54,173 bases of DNA from Oceanospirillales bacterium (GTDB taxonomy: Bacteria > Pseudomonadota > Gammaproteobacteria > Xanthomonadales > SZUA-36), in the NCBI GenBank assembly GCA_003233115.1, contig QIKV01000155.1, positions 1 to 54,173 on the forward strand, read 5' to 3'. Each line of letters opens with the position of its first letter. Within the stretch, counting starts at the first letter, position 1. This document shows positions 18,014-29,050 of the stretch, piece after piece. Below the pieces are notes generated by a model. It did no database searches, was not told the origin of the DNA, and saw only the letters and a list, made by a program, of their open reading frames with translations. The translations under genes were made by a program, and so were the position numbers.

Positions 18014-18594
18014 TGCTGACGCTGAAAAGCCCTGACTGTTTTGAAGACAGCATAAAAAAGAGCCGCTTTATCGCCCATGCCGCCGGCGTCGCATCACAGG
18101 CGGAGTCACTGGACTTTTACGAATCGGTTGCAGACCCGCAGGCAACCCATAATTGCTGGGCCTGGCGGATTAACTTTCAGGTCCGTTCCAGCGATGACGG
18201 TGAACCCTCAGGTACGGCCGGGCGGCCCATACTGAATGTGATTGAACGCCGCCAACTGGAAAACACCATGGTCGTGGTGACGCGCTATTTCGGTGGCATC
18301 AAGCTGGGTGTCGGTGGCCTGGTGCGGGCCTACTCGGGAACCACTGCCAGGTGCCTGGACCGGGCGGGTGTGATCGAATTGTTTCCGACCGCAGAGTATG
18401 TCATCAGGGCGGGTTTTGAATGGGCCTCGAGCGTACATGGGTTGTTGCATCAGTTTTCTGCTGAGAAACTGGAGGATAACTATGACGACCAGGGTCTGGT
18501 GCTGAAAATACGTTGCCGTGAAGCGGACTTTGGCGAGTTGGCTGCCGCCCTCAGGGATGCCAGCCATGGGCAGATTCAGCTTCTCAAGTGTTAG
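18013..18594 (+). CDS. YigZ/IMPACT family protein
   Basis: 193 residues. The IMPACT N-terminal domain has the family motifs THNCWAWRI, SDDGEPSGTAGRPIL and MVVVTRYFGGIKLGVGGLVRAYSG. A C-terminal UPF0029-like domain follows. Its start overlaps the preceding stop by one base (TGATG), so it is likely in the same operon. Relatives bind nucleic acids or the translation machinery (eukaryotic IMPACT regulates GCN2); the bacterial role is not settled. No link to the sigma system is evident beyond co-transcription. Confidence 0.92.
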   Translation: MLTLKSPDCFEDSIKKSRFIAHAAGVASQAESLDFYESVADPQATHNCWAWRINFQVRSSDDGEPSGTAGRPILNVIERRQLENTMVVVTRYFGGIKLGVGGLVRAYSGTTARCLDRAGVIELFPTAEYVIRAGFEWASSVHGLLHQFSAEKLEDNYDDQGLVLKIRCREADFGELAAALRDASHGQIQLLKC

Positions 18595-18597
18595 CTT

Positions 18598-19653
18598 TCA
18601 GCCTTTAATTTTTATGGTTATACCGGGTAATTTCTCCGCAAAGTCCGCACCCATCAGCAGCGAAGGCGTGTAAAAACCGCCTTCAACCTCGGTCTCCAGT
18701 AAGTGCTCCACGATTCCAAGGCTGGCAACAACGGTGACATCGTAGCCATCCGGTGTGGTCATGGTGGCCGCTACACTACGACCATCGGCGCTGCTTGCTT
18801 CACCCCACAATTGCATCTGCGAACCCTGCCGCGCCTCTTCCCCAGGGCCTTTAACTGACTTCTCTATGCGTCTTTTCATTGCATTTTGCACCCATTGCAT
18901 GGATAACAACGGCCGCAACATGCGCAAACGCTTCATGCGCATAACGACCGATGGAGGCGCTGACATATAGACCTCAATGTCGGGCACGCCGGTGCTGATA
19001 TAAGCGGTAAACACATCCCCCCAGGGAATGGTAATGGCCAGACGCCTGCCGTGCTCAAAAGGAATATCGCGTGATTTCCAGGCCAGCGGCACCCATTTCA
19101 GTTTACCGTCCTTGCGTACGCAACCACCGCCCGCCAACCCTTCTACACTGGTTTTGGCGGAACCCGGACTCATGCGACCGCCGGACTCAAAAGCCAGCAC
19201 CATTGCGGTGGCTGCCGGCAACGCCTTCACCAGGGTTGCTGCTAGGCAATCGGTGGGTACGACATCGAAGCCAACGCCCGGCATCAACACGACATCCGCA
19301 CGCCTCGCCTCATCGGACTGGCGATGCGCATTGGCAAAAACACTTATTTCACCGGTGATATCCAGATAGTGGCAGCCATTGACCAGACAGGCTTCTATCA
19401 TCGGTTGACTGGTCGCAGAAAACGGTCCCGCACAATGTAAAACAACAGCAATGCCTGCTAATGCCTGCTGTGCGGCAGCCTCATCATCCAGTTCAAATAC
19501 ACGGCATTCGAACCCGGTTTGAGTACAAATTTCCTCAATCACGGCCTTGTTACGACCCGCCAGAATGGGATTCATTCCGCGCTTTTTCGCCGCGTTAACG
19601 ATCAGGCGACCGGTATATCCGTTTGCGCCATATATCATCCAGTTGCGTTTCAA
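18598..19653 (-). CDS. Saccharopine dehydrogenase-like / trans-acting enoyl reductase family oxidoreductase
   Basis: 351 residues. The start is TTG at 19653, supported by a perfect AAGGAGG eight bases upstream and by the immediate Rossmann motif MIYGANGYTGRLI. Other family motifs are ILAGRNKAVIEE, VVLHCAGPFSATSQPMIEACL, CHYLDITGE and MPGVGFDVVPTDCLA. The family name comes from saccharopine dehydrogenases, but members of this length with the PGVGFDVVPTDC block are usually grouped with mycobacterial trans-acting enoyl reductases or uncharacterised NADP-dependent reductases. The substrate is unknown. It converges with the YigZ gene with a three-base gap. A link to lysine metabolism should not be inferred from the name. 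Confidence 0.82.
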   Translation of the reverse strand: MKRNWMIYGANGYTGRLIVNAAKKRGMNPILAGRNKAVIEEICTQTGFECRVFELDDEAAAQQALAGIAVVLHCAGPFSATSQPMIEACLVNGCHYLDITGEISVFANAHRQSDEARRADVVLMPGVGFDVVPTDCLAATLVKALPAATAMVLAFESGGRMSPGSAKTSVEGLAGGGCVRKDGKLKWVPLAWKSRDIPFEHGRRLAITIPWGDVFTAYISTGVPDIEVYMSAPPSVVMRMKRLRMLRPLLSMQWVQNAMKRRIEKSVKGPGEEARQGSQMQLWGEASSADGRSVAATMTTPDGYDVTVVASLGIVEHLLETEVEGGFYTPSLLMGADFAEKLPGITIKIKG

Positions 19654-19660
19654 AGCGGCG

Positions 19661-19667
19661 CCTCCTT
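19661..19667 (-). promoter_or_regulatory. Strong ribosome-binding site fixing a TTG start
   Basis: AAGGAGG on the minus strand, with eight bases before TTG at 19653. The next in-frame ATG is inside the Rossmann strand, so this site decides the rare TTG start. Confidence 0.75.
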
Positions 19668-19696
19668 TAACGGGCCGTTAACTGCCGGGGGCGTTA

Positions 19697-20140
19697 TCAA
19701 AACAGTGAACCCTGCTGCTTCTCAGGCAAGTCGCTGGTAGCGGGTGTTTCCTTCGTGGGCTTGGCCGGCGCTTTTTCCACTGCCTTGTTTTCCAGCGGGG
19801 CGGGCACCGTTGCAGATACTTTCGTATCTGGCGGCTGTGGGGCAGCCGGCCTTGTTTCCGTGCCTGATTCGTTGATAATAAGGTTGACCAGAGCACCCAG
19901 TGTACAATGCGCCTCAAGACGATGGCGTAGTGTTTTTTTAGTATCGATGCGGTAGTGATTTCTGCGCCCATATTTACGGATGCTGACCATCCCGCTGGCG
20001 TGTAAATCATGAACAATTTTTTGCACAGCCCGTTCGGTCAGACCTACATCCGCCGCAACATCGCGGAGGCGGGCTTCGGGATCACGGGTCAGGCAGACAA
20101 GTACGTGACCGTGGTTGCTGAAAATTGTCCAGTTACTCAT
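19697..20140 (-). CDS. Winged-helix DNA-binding protein with disordered tail ending QGSLF
   Basis: 147 residues. The N-terminal 75 residues form a winged helix (HGHVLVCLTRDPEARLRDVAADVGLTERAVQKIVHDLHASGMVSIRKYGRRNHYRI) of the MarR/ArsR-like type. A Pro/Ala/Lys/Glu-rich, probably disordered tail of about 55 residues follows and ends in QGSLF. That pentapeptide fits the Qxx(L/M)F pattern of sliding-clamp-binding peptides, which is unusual for a transcription regulator. The gene is divergent from nhaA (98-base gap), so it could regulate nhaA or itself; this is inference. The effector is unknown. Confidence 0.75.
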   Translation of the reverse strand: MSNWTIFSNHGHVLVCLTRDPEARLRDVAADVGLTERAVQKIVHDLHASGMVSIRKYGRRNHYRIDTKKTLRHRLEAHCTLGALVNLIINESGTETRPAAPQPPDTKVSATVPAPLENKAVEKAPAKPTKETPATSDLPEKQQGSLF

Positions 20141-20147
20141 AAAATAA

Positions 20148-20176
20148 TTGTTACAGGCCAGAATTAGGTGAATTAT
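20148..20176 (+). promoter_or_regulatory. Possible nhaA promoter
   Basis: TTGTTA at 20148–20153 and AATTAT at 20171–20176 are separated by 17 bases, in an AT-rich divergent gap. A TATATT at 20174–20179 is an alternative -10 but with a 20-base spacer. Weak evidence. Confidence 0.35.
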
Positions 20177-20237
20177 ATTTCGCGTTTATCAATTCTGCAA
20201 TAACTCAGAAAAGATAGCAATGTAAGGCAGTACTGAA

Positions 20238-21422
20238 ATGATTAAATCCACAACCCGGAAAGTTGCAGGCGCCTGGCGTGACTTCTTACGACTGGAATCT
20301 GCCGGTGGCCTGTTACTGGTCATAGCTGCACTCATTGCGGTGGCGATGGCGAACTCACCACTGGCAGAAATTTACAGCAGTATTCTAAACCTGAAATTGA
20401 CCATCGCGATCGAAAATTTTGGTGTCGCCAAACCCTTGCTGCTGTGGATCAATGATGGCCTGATGGCCATATTTTTCCTGCTTATCGGGCTGGAACTAAA
20501 GCGTGAGGTCGTCGAAGGCCAGCTTTCCAGTCCAGATCAAATTGTTTTGCCTTCACTGGCGGCCATTGGCGGACTGGCTGTGCCGGCGCTGATCTACTGG
20601 TGGATCAACCGTGACAACCCGGCGGGTATCGATGGCTGGGCTATACCGACTGCGACAGATATCGCCTTTGCCCTGGCAGTGTTGAGCATACTTGGCAGCC
20701 GCGTATTGGCCAGCCTGAAAATTTTCCTGACAACGATCGCCATCGTCGACGATCTTGCTGCCATCATTATTATTGCAGTATTCTACTCCGGTGACCTCAG
20801 TACCGCCGCGCTGCTATCAGCAGGCGCTGGCATTGGCGTGCTTTTCGTGCTTAACCGGCTGGGTGTGCAAAGCCTGACCGCCTATCTGATCACCGGCTTG
20901 TTCATCTGGTTCTTTGTTCTCAAATCAGGCGTGCATGCAACCCTGGCGGGTATTATCGTTGCAGCCTTCATCCCACTGGAACGTGGAAACCAACACTCAC
21001 CGGCGCACCGCCTCGAACACAGCCTGCACCCGTGGGTCGCTTTTGCAATACTGCCCATTTTCGCGTTTGCCAACGCTGGCGTGTCATTTGCCGGAATTGC
21101 TGCTGACACGGTGTTGGGAACAGTCTCGGTTGGCATCGTGCTGGGCCTGCTGATCGGCAAACAGGTAGGTGTTTTCGGCATGACTGCACTGGCGATCGGT
21201 CTGGGTGTTGCAAAAAAACCGGCGGGTACCACGTGGCCCATGCTCTACGGTGTTGCACTCATCTGTGGCGTAGGCTTCACGATGAGCATGTTCATCGGCG
21301 GCCTGGCATTCGAACACGGGGGGTTTACACAACAGGCCGCAGTAAAAATCGGCGTTATTACAGGCTCGCTGGCCTCCGCACTCAGCGGTTGGCTGGTCTT
21401 GCATTTGAGCCTTCCAAAGTAG
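20238..21422 (+). CDS. nhaA: Na+/H+ antiporter NhaA
   Basis: 394 residues with about 12 membrane helices, matching NhaA length. The ion-site aspartates are present: Asp141 in PTATDIAFAL and Asp171-Asp172 in AIVDDLAAI, which correspond to Asp133, Asp163 and Asp164 of the E. coli protein. Other signatures are IFFLLIGLELKREVVEG and CGVGFTMSMFIGGLAF. It exchanges cytoplasmic Na+ for protons at the inner membrane and supports pH and salt homeostasis. It is divergent from the winged-helix gene. Its stop codon is two bases before a terminal-inverted-repeat unit. Confidence 0.97.
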   Translation: MIKSTTRKVAGAWRDFLRLESAGGLLLVIAALIAVAMANSPLAEIYSSILNLKLTIAIENFGVAKPLLLWINDGLMAIFFLLIGLELKREVVEGQLSSPDQIVLPSLAAIGGLAVPALIYWWINRDNPAGIDGWAIPTATDIAFALAVLSILGSRVLASLKIFLTTIAIVDDLAAIIIIAVFYSGDLSTAALLSAGAGIGVLFVLNRLGVQSLTAYLITGLFIWFFVLKSGVHATLAGIIVAAFIPLERGNQHSPAHRLEHSLHPWVAFAILPIFAFANAGVSFAGIAADTVLGTVSVGIVLGLLIGKQVGVFGMTALAIGLGVAKKPAGTTWPMLYGVALICGVGFTMSMFIGGLAFEHGGFTQQAAVKIGVITGSLASALSGWLVLHLSLPK

Positions 21423-21423
21423 G

Positions 21424-21465
21424 AGGGTGCGGCTTGGATTTTATAATTCTACCCGTTTGGTGCCA
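21424..21465. repeat. Left terminal inverted repeat of a 292-base non-coding unit
   Basis: Pairs with 21673–21715. An outer 11 bases (AGGGTGCGGCT) match the complement of 21705–21715 exactly. After a 7 versus 8 base mismatch, 24 bases (21442–21465) match the complement of 21673–21696 exactly. The arm begins two bases after the nhaA stop. Confidence 0.85.
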
Positions 21466-21550
21466 TCCGATGCGCGGGGATTCTGAAATATCCAACCCAT
21501 CGCGACCAGTTCCCGCTCTCACTTTTTTCCTCCTGAAAGATTCCGCTAAA

Positions 21551-21667
21551 CTAAGCGGGGATACGGGGGGGTACTCCCAGAGACCGTGGCCTGCAGGGAG
21601 CAGGCCCCGAGCCTACAGGACGTACTCGTGGCGTGTCTCTGGGGGTACCCCCCCGTGTCGCCGCGGA
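21551..21667 (+). ncRNA. Structured repeat element, copy 1, with AGGGA-type loops
   Basis: A 30-base outer stem pairs 21555–21584 with 21635–21664 (near perfect, mostly G–C). It encloses hairpin 1 at 21588–21606 (GGCCTGC/GCAGGCC, loop AGGGA) and hairpin 2 at 21608–21628 (CGAG/CTCG, two bulged bases, TAC/GTA, loop AGGAC). The same fold recurs at 45107–45227 with paired base changes in the stems. It lies in the plus-strand orientation downstream of nhaA and could be part of that transcript. Whether it is an independent RNA, a processed 3' end or a palindromic mobile repeat is not known. Confidence 0.6.
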
Positions 21668-21672
21668 GCTAT

Positions 21673-21715
21673 TGGCACCAAACGGGTAGAATTATAAAAA
21701 GCTGAGCCGCACCCT
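21673..21715. repeat. Right terminal inverted repeat of the 292-base unit
   Basis: Reverse complement partner of 21424–21465. It ends two bases before the stop codon of the convergent dienoyl-CoA reductase gene, so the unit fills almost the whole gap between two convergent genes. No target-site duplication is obvious. Confidence 0.85.
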
Positions 21716-21717
21716 CT

Positions 21718-24492
<2,775 letters not shown>

Positions 24493-24493
<1 letters not shown>

Positions 24494-25077
24494 TACTGCT
24501 CAAGCACCCGGATCTCATCCAGATGGCGCCACTCTTCATAGGCATCCATGCCGCAACCGAAAACGTACACATCCGGCACATCCAGGCCGACGAAATCAAC
24601 ATAATCACGGGCCAGGCCGCGATCATGGTCTTTGCGCACCAGCACCGCCATCTTCACGGAACCCGCTTTACGTTTTTCAACCGAACCCCTGATCGCCGCC
24701 AGCGTATGGCCTTCATCGAATATATCATCGACGATCAGGACATTCCTGCCTGCCAGGTCAAGACGGGGTGGTACGCGGTACTCCAGTTCGGCACCGTACA
24801 GACCACCACGATAGCGGGTGGCATGGACGAAATCCATTTGCACCGGCATTTTCAACTGTGTCACCAGCCAGGTTGCCGGAATGATTGCCCCGGTCAGAAC
24901 CGCCACCAGGACCAACGGTTCATCACCGTAAAACCCGTTTATTTCATCCGCCATTTTCCGCACAGCGGCACTGACTTCTTCACGGTTGTAAACAACCCTT
25001 GATTTTTCCAGCAAAGCCCGTGGATCGGGGTGGCCGCCCAGGTGTTCCCCGCCTTCATCATTTTTTTCTACGCCCAT
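24493..25077 (-). CDS. hpt: Hypoxanthine-guanine phosphoribosyltransferase
   Basis: 194 residues. The PRPP-binding loop VLIVDDIFDEGHT is at 113–125. The PPi loop LTGAIIPATWL is near 61–71, and the purine-contacting VYVFGCGMDAYEEWRHL is near the end. It converts hypoxanthine or guanine plus PRPP to IMP or GMP. The first 20 residues (rich in Glu, Gly, His) are longer than in many homologues. Its start overlaps nagZ by 10 bases and its stop overlaps the phosphorylase start. The three genes suggest coupled salvage of purines and cell-wall sugars. Confidence 0.93.
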
Positions 25078-26165
25078 TTAGATTGCTCCAGTTGTTCAAT
25101 TGATTTCTTCCACTGGCGCCATTCGCCAACGGTCTCCATTTCCTCGCGCTCCGGTATCGATTTACCCTTGAGCCTTCGCAGCGCCGGTGCTGCCCTGGTC
25201 AGCTCCGGAATTTGAGGGCCGGTGTCAATTTGCGCCAGTAATTGCCTAACATCATCCGGATCGCAAACCAGTACAGCCTCACAGCCTGCCTGCAGGGAGC
25301 TACGCACACGTTCGGCCAGGCCACCTGCAATTTTAGCTGCAAACATGCCAAGATCGTCGGAAAAAACCGTGCCGTTATAGCCCAGTTTTTGCCGCAGCAG
25401 AGATTTAATCCAGAAGGTCGAGTAGCCCGCCGGTCGTTCATCCACGGCCGGGTAGACAACATGCGCCATCATCATTGCATCCAGTTCCCCCGCCAATGCG
25501 GTAAAGGGCAACAGGTCGGCCTGCTCAATCTGTTCAAGTGATCGCGGGTCGCTGACAGCATGGCTGTGCGAATCTGCCGCAACGCAACCGTGGCCGGGGA
25601 AATGCTTGGCCGTCACGCACATACCGGCATCATGCATGCCCGCAATATAGGATCGGGCCAGTACGACGATCACGGCAGGGTCTGCCGCAAATGCCCGGTC
25701 ACCTATTACAACGCTACGCAAGCCGATATCCAGCACCGGCGCAAAGCTCAGATCGACACCACAAAATAACAATTCCGTCGCCATGACGCGGCCATGACGG
25801 TAGGCGTAATCACTGGCCATTGACGGCGATTCGGCGTACATCCTGCCGAGCACTGCCAACGCTGGCAAACGTGTGAAACCCTTCTTGAAGCGCTGCACGC
25901 GACCTCCTTCGTGATCAACGCAAATTAACAGGCCACGGCTGCCTGAATTGCCACCTGCATTGCCAATGGCGGCGGTCAGGTTCGTCAACTGGCCGGGATC
26001 CCTATAGTTGCGGCTGAACAAAACCACACCACCCACGGCGGGATGTTGCAGCCAGCGGGACTCCTCACCGCTGACTTGCAGGCCCTGCAGGCCGATTAGT
26101 AGTGGTCCAGGTGGATTCAGCATGGGTGGATTCAGCTCGGGTGGATCTGAAAGCGACGGACTCAT
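25068..26165 (-). CDS. nagZ: Beta-N-acetylhexosaminidase, cytoplasmic peptidoglycan recycling
   Basis: 365 residues, GH3 family. It has the NagZ signatures VDHEGGRVQRF, AKHFPGHGCVAADSH (catalytic dyad His/Asp region) and FSDDLGM with the nucleophile Asp. It removes GlcNAc from 1,6-anhydro-muropeptides imported during wall turnover. The first 20 residues are a Pro-rich repeat (PPELNPPMLNPPG) not usual in NagZ. A later start is possible but the upstream ATGA overlap with rlmD favours the first ATG. It is the second gene of the operon. Confidence 0.95.
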   Translation of the reverse strand: MSPSLSDPPELNPPMLNPPGPLLIGLQGLQVSGEESRWLQHPAVGGVVLFSRNYRDPGQLTNLTAAIGNAGGNSGSRGLLICVDHEGGRVQRFKKGFTRLPALAVLGRMYAESPSMASDYAYRHGRVMATELLFCGVDLSFAPVLDIGLRSVVIGDRAFAADPAVIVVLARSYIAGMHDAGMCVTAKHFPGHGCVAADSHSHAVSDPRSLEQIEQADLLPFTALAGELDAMMMAHVVYPAVDERPAGYSTFWIKSLLRQKLGYNGTVFSDDLGMFAAKIAGGLAERVRSSLQAGCEAVLVCDPDDVRQLLAQIDTGPQIPELTRAAPALRRLKGKSIPEREEMETVGEWRQWKKSIEQLEQSKWA

Positions 26166-27505
26166 GGCAGCGCCCCAGGGTCGCTGCGTTCGAACAAGGC
26201 GATTGCCTCGCTGTGTGCCGTATGCGGGAACATGTTCATAATGCCGGCGCCTTTGAGATCAAAGCCATGCGCATTGACCAGCAGGGCGGCATCCCGGGCG
26301 AGCGTTTCCGGATTGCAGGAAATATATAGCACCCGGTTGATGCCGCTGGCAGCAATCCATGGCAGTAATTCTGCAGCCCCTGAGCGCGGGGGATCAAGCA
26401 TAAGCTTGCTGTAATTTCCAGCCGGCCATGGCTGCGTGGGGTTCGGCTGATATAAATCCACGGCATGAAAATCAACATTTTCCAGGCCGTTCAGGCGAGC
26501 ATTGGCAACCGCTCTGCCGACCATCTCCGCAGAGCCTTCCACACCGGTTACCTGACCTGCCCTGGTTGCCAGCGCCAGGGTGAAATTACCCAGACCGCAA
26601 AAAAGATCCAGGATTTTGTCATCAGAGCGTGGATCGAGTAATTCCAATGCCCGCAAAACCATTATCTGGTTCAATTCGCCATTGACCTGGAGAAAATCCA
26701 ATGGCTCAAAAGCAAACCTGAGACCCAGTGACGGAAGGCCGTATTCGAGGGCCGGGTCCAGGCCGTCAAGGCATTTAATGCTGTCGGGGCCCTGGGGTTG
26801 CAAAAATAAAGCAATATTATGCGCCAGGGCAAACTCCCGCATGCGCTCTGTATCGCCCGCCGCCAGGTCCTCAAGATGCCGAATGATCAACGCACATTGC
26901 CCGTCACCACAGGCCACCTCTATTTGCGGCACCAGTGAACGGCATTCCAGTCTGCCCAACATATCTGCTAGTGCCAGCAGGATATCCGAAATTTCCTTAC
27001 GCAGAACATGACATTCACCCATATCTGCGACATAGCGGCCATTGCGTTCCCGGAAACCCACCAGCACCCGCTGCTTGGCAGGCACATATCGTACCGAGAG
27101 GCGGGCTTTGCGACGGTAATTCCACCACGGCCCTTCCAGTGCCGTATATATTTCGCCGGGCTTGACAGGCCCTGCCCGCCGCAGGTGCTCAAGCAAATCG
27201 TTCTGCTTGCGGGCCAATTGTGCTGCGCCAGACATATGCTGCAAGCTGCAGGCGCCGCAATAGCCGAAATGCGGGCAACGGGGTTCAACCCGGTCGCCGG
27301 ACTCGCGTAAGACTTCCAGCGTCTCGGCTTTACCGCGCTGACTCCTGCCGAACAGGTAGCGTGCGCTGACCTTCTCGCCGGCCAACGCATCGTAAACCCG
27401 AAGCTTCCTGTCCTCGTAGGCAGCCATGCCCATGCCCTTGGCGTCAAGGGAGGTTATGTCCACTTCAAAAGGCTGGTCAGTAAGATTTTTACGCCTGCGC
27501 CCCAT
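26162..27505 (-). CDS. rlmD: 23S rRNA (uracil-1939-C5)-methyltransferase
   Basis: 447 residues, normal for RlmD. An N-terminal TRAM domain is at about 10–70. The 4Fe-4S cysteines are Cys77, Cys83 and Cys86 (CPHFGYCGACSLQH), with a fourth in MGECHVL. The SAM-binding site is ILDLFCGLGNFTLALA, and the catalytic cysteine is in YISCNPETLARD. It methylates U1939 of 23S rRNA. It starts the overlapping five-gene operon, and an exact TATAAT box lies upstream, overlapping the end of pdxJ. Confidence 0.96.
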   Translation of the reverse strand: MGRRRKNLTDQPFEVDITSLDAKGMGMAAYEDRKLRVYDALAGEKVSARYLFGRSQRGKAETLEVLRESGDRVEPRCPHFGYCGACSLQHMSGAAQLARKQNDLLEHLRRAGPVKPGEIYTALEGPWWNYRRKARLSVRYVPAKQRVLVGFRERNGRYVADMGECHVLRKEISDILLALADMLGRLECRSLVPQIEVACGDGQCALIIRHLEDLAAGDTERMREFALAHNIALFLQPQGPDSIKCLDGLDPALEYGLPSLGLRFAFEPLDFLQVNGELNQIMVLRALELLDPRSDDKILDLFCGLGNFTLALATRAGQVTGVEGSAEMVGRAVANARLNGLENVDFHAVDLYQPNPTQPWPAGNYSKLMLDPPRSGAAELLPWIAASGINRVLYISCNPETLARDAALLVNAHGFDLKGAGIMNMFPHTAHSEAIALFERSDPGALP

Positions 27506-27557
27506 TATGGTCTGAATTCCAGTGTCTGAACAGTTATCATTAATATACTTTAATTAT

Positions 27558-27586
27558 ATTATATATCTGTATGTTATTTATGTAGA
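27558..27586 (-). promoter_or_regulatory. Probable promoter of the rlmD–nagZ–hpt–phosphorylase–fadH operon
   Basis: Read on the minus strand, TCTACA (27586–27581), 17 bases and TATAAT (27563–27558) make a good sigma-70 match. The surrounding 60 bases are very rich in A and T. A second TATAAT overlaps at 27558–27553. The -35 lies in the last codons of pdxJ. Confidence 0.55.
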
Positions 27587-28306
27587 TTCCATTATTTCTA
27601 CCATTTCCAGAACCGCGTTTTTCAGGCCAACAAACAGTGCATGGGCAACGATGGAATGGCCAATATTCAGCTCAACCAACTGCGGGATGCGCACAACAGG
27701 CTGCACATTTTCATAGTGCAGGCCATGCCCGGCGTTGATCTGAAGACCGATGGATTCGCCATACTCTGCGGCACTGATAATACGCCTGTACTCCTGATCC
27801 ACATTGCCCCCGACGGCATCTGCGTAACTGCCGGTATGCAGTTCTACCACCGGCGCACCGCACGCGACTGCAGCATCAAGCTGTTTGAGGTCAGGATCAA
27901 TAAACAGGGAGACGCGAATGCCCGCCTCGGCGAGACGCTGACATGCATGCCTCACCGAGGCCAAGTTGGTCAGTACATCCAGACCGCCTTCGGTAGTCAA
28001 CTCTTCCCGCTTCTCAGGTACCAGGCACACATCTGCAGGGCGGTTTAGCTCCGCAATTGCCAACATTTCCCCGGTCACTGCCATTTCCAGGTTGACGCGG
28101 GTTTTGACCTGCCTGCACAAGACAACAACCTCTTCATCCTGAATATGCCGACGGTCTTCACGCAAATGCACGGTGATGGCATCCGCACCGGCATCCTCGG
28201 CAACCTGCGCAGCCTCGAGCACACTTGGGTAACTGGCACCCCGCGCCTGGCGGATGGTGGCGATATGATCAATATTTACACCCAATAACAGTTTCCCGGA
28301 ACGCAT
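27578..28306 (-). CDS. pdxJ: Pyridoxine 5'-phosphate synthase
   Basis: 242 residues, normal length. Signatures are [17 protein letters not shown] at the start, [32 protein letters not shown] and [11 protein letters not shown]. It condenses 1-deoxyxylulose 5-phosphate with 3-amino-2-oxopropyl phosphate to form pyridoxine phosphate. It follows recO by 39 bases, the standard gammaproteobacterial order, but the acpS gene that often comes next is absent here and the rlmD operon begins instead. Confidence 0.97.
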   Translation of the reverse strand: MRSGKLLLGVNIDHIATIRQARGASYPSVLEAAQVAEDAGADAITVHLREDRRHIQDEEVVVLCRQVKTRVNLEMAVTGEMLAIAELNRPADVCLVPEKREELTTEGGLDVLTNLASVRHACQRLAEAGIRVSLFIDPDLKQLDAAVACGAPVVELHTGSYADAVGGNVDQEYRRIISAAEYGESIGLQINAGHGLHYENVQPVVRIPQLVELNIGHSIVAHALFVGLKNAVLEMVEIMEST

Positions 28307-28345
28307 CGCATATACCTCTTCGAATTCGCCGCCAAATACCTGAAT

Positions 28346-29038
28346 TCAGGCCGAAAACAGTGCCAGGCTTGCCAGCGGCCTGGCACCCAGATGATAGCCG
28401 ATCACAGCCCGCATCAACGTGCGCAGTTCCGGCAAAACTTCAGCCTGCAGGCTTTCGGTGTGCAGGGCCAGTAAGGCGCTGCCGGAGACCCGGCCAGCAC
28501 CTGGCCCGGAACGCAGCACCGGTCCGCAAACCGGCTTGTATTCATACCAGCCCTGCGGCCTGATCTGTTCGCCAGTGCCGAATTCCCGATCAAGTAACAT
28601 CGCATAACCTATGGCTTCCAGCAAGTGCTTTTCAAACACCCTCAGTAACGGCTGGGGCGGCACATCTGTGGCCAGTTCTGCCAGCGCCTGGCGATAGCGC
28701 TCAAACACTTCAGCATACGGATCGCCACGCTGCAGCAGACGCATTAAAAGCTCATTCAGATACATGCCACAATACAGCGACTGCCCCTGCAGGGCCGGTG
28801 GTGATGCCACCTGATCAGCGGCTGTCAATGTACCCAACTCAGTTTTCTGATTCCAGCTTAGCAACAAGGGCCGGAACGGCTGTAATACATTGCGCCAGCG
28901 CGAATGGGGTGCTTTGGCGCCACGGGCCACGACCGCCACACGGCCATAGGCTCGAGTCAATGATTCCACGATCAAGCTGGTTTCACGGAATGAGCGAGCG
29001 TGCAATACGTAAGCCGGTTCCAGTTGTATACGGCTCAT
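28346..29038 (-). CDS. recO: DNA repair protein RecO
   Basis: 230 residues. The N-terminal OB fold is visible (AYVLHARSFRETSLIVESLTRAYGRVAVVARGAK, SRWRNVLQPFRPL). A helical C-terminal domain has LYLNELLMRLL-like CGMYLNELLMRLL and LLRVFEKHLLEAIGY. It loads RecA with RecR at gaps. The four zinc cysteines known in some bacterial RecO proteins are absent, as in other gammaproteobacteria. It sits between era and pdxJ on one transcript. Confidence 0.95.
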   Translation of the reverse strand: MSRIQLEPAYVLHARSFRETSLIVESLTRAYGRVAVVARGAKAPHSRWRNVLQPFRPLLLSWNQKTELGTLTAADQVASPPALQGQSLYCGMYLNELLMRLLQRGDPYAEVFERYRQALAELATDVPPQPLLRVFEKHLLEAIGYAMLLDREFGTGEQIRPQGWYEYKPVCGPVLRSGPGAGRVSGSALLALHTESLQAEVLPELRTLMRAVIGYHLGARPLASLALFSA

Positions 29039-29050
29039 TGGCCTGTATCC

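Noticed and set aside
18598..19653. Saccharopine dehydrogenase as part of lysine catabolism with amaB and gcdH
   Set aside because: The sequence blocks fit the trans-acting enoyl reductase subfamily rather than true saccharopine dehydrogenase, and the gene is 20 kb away.
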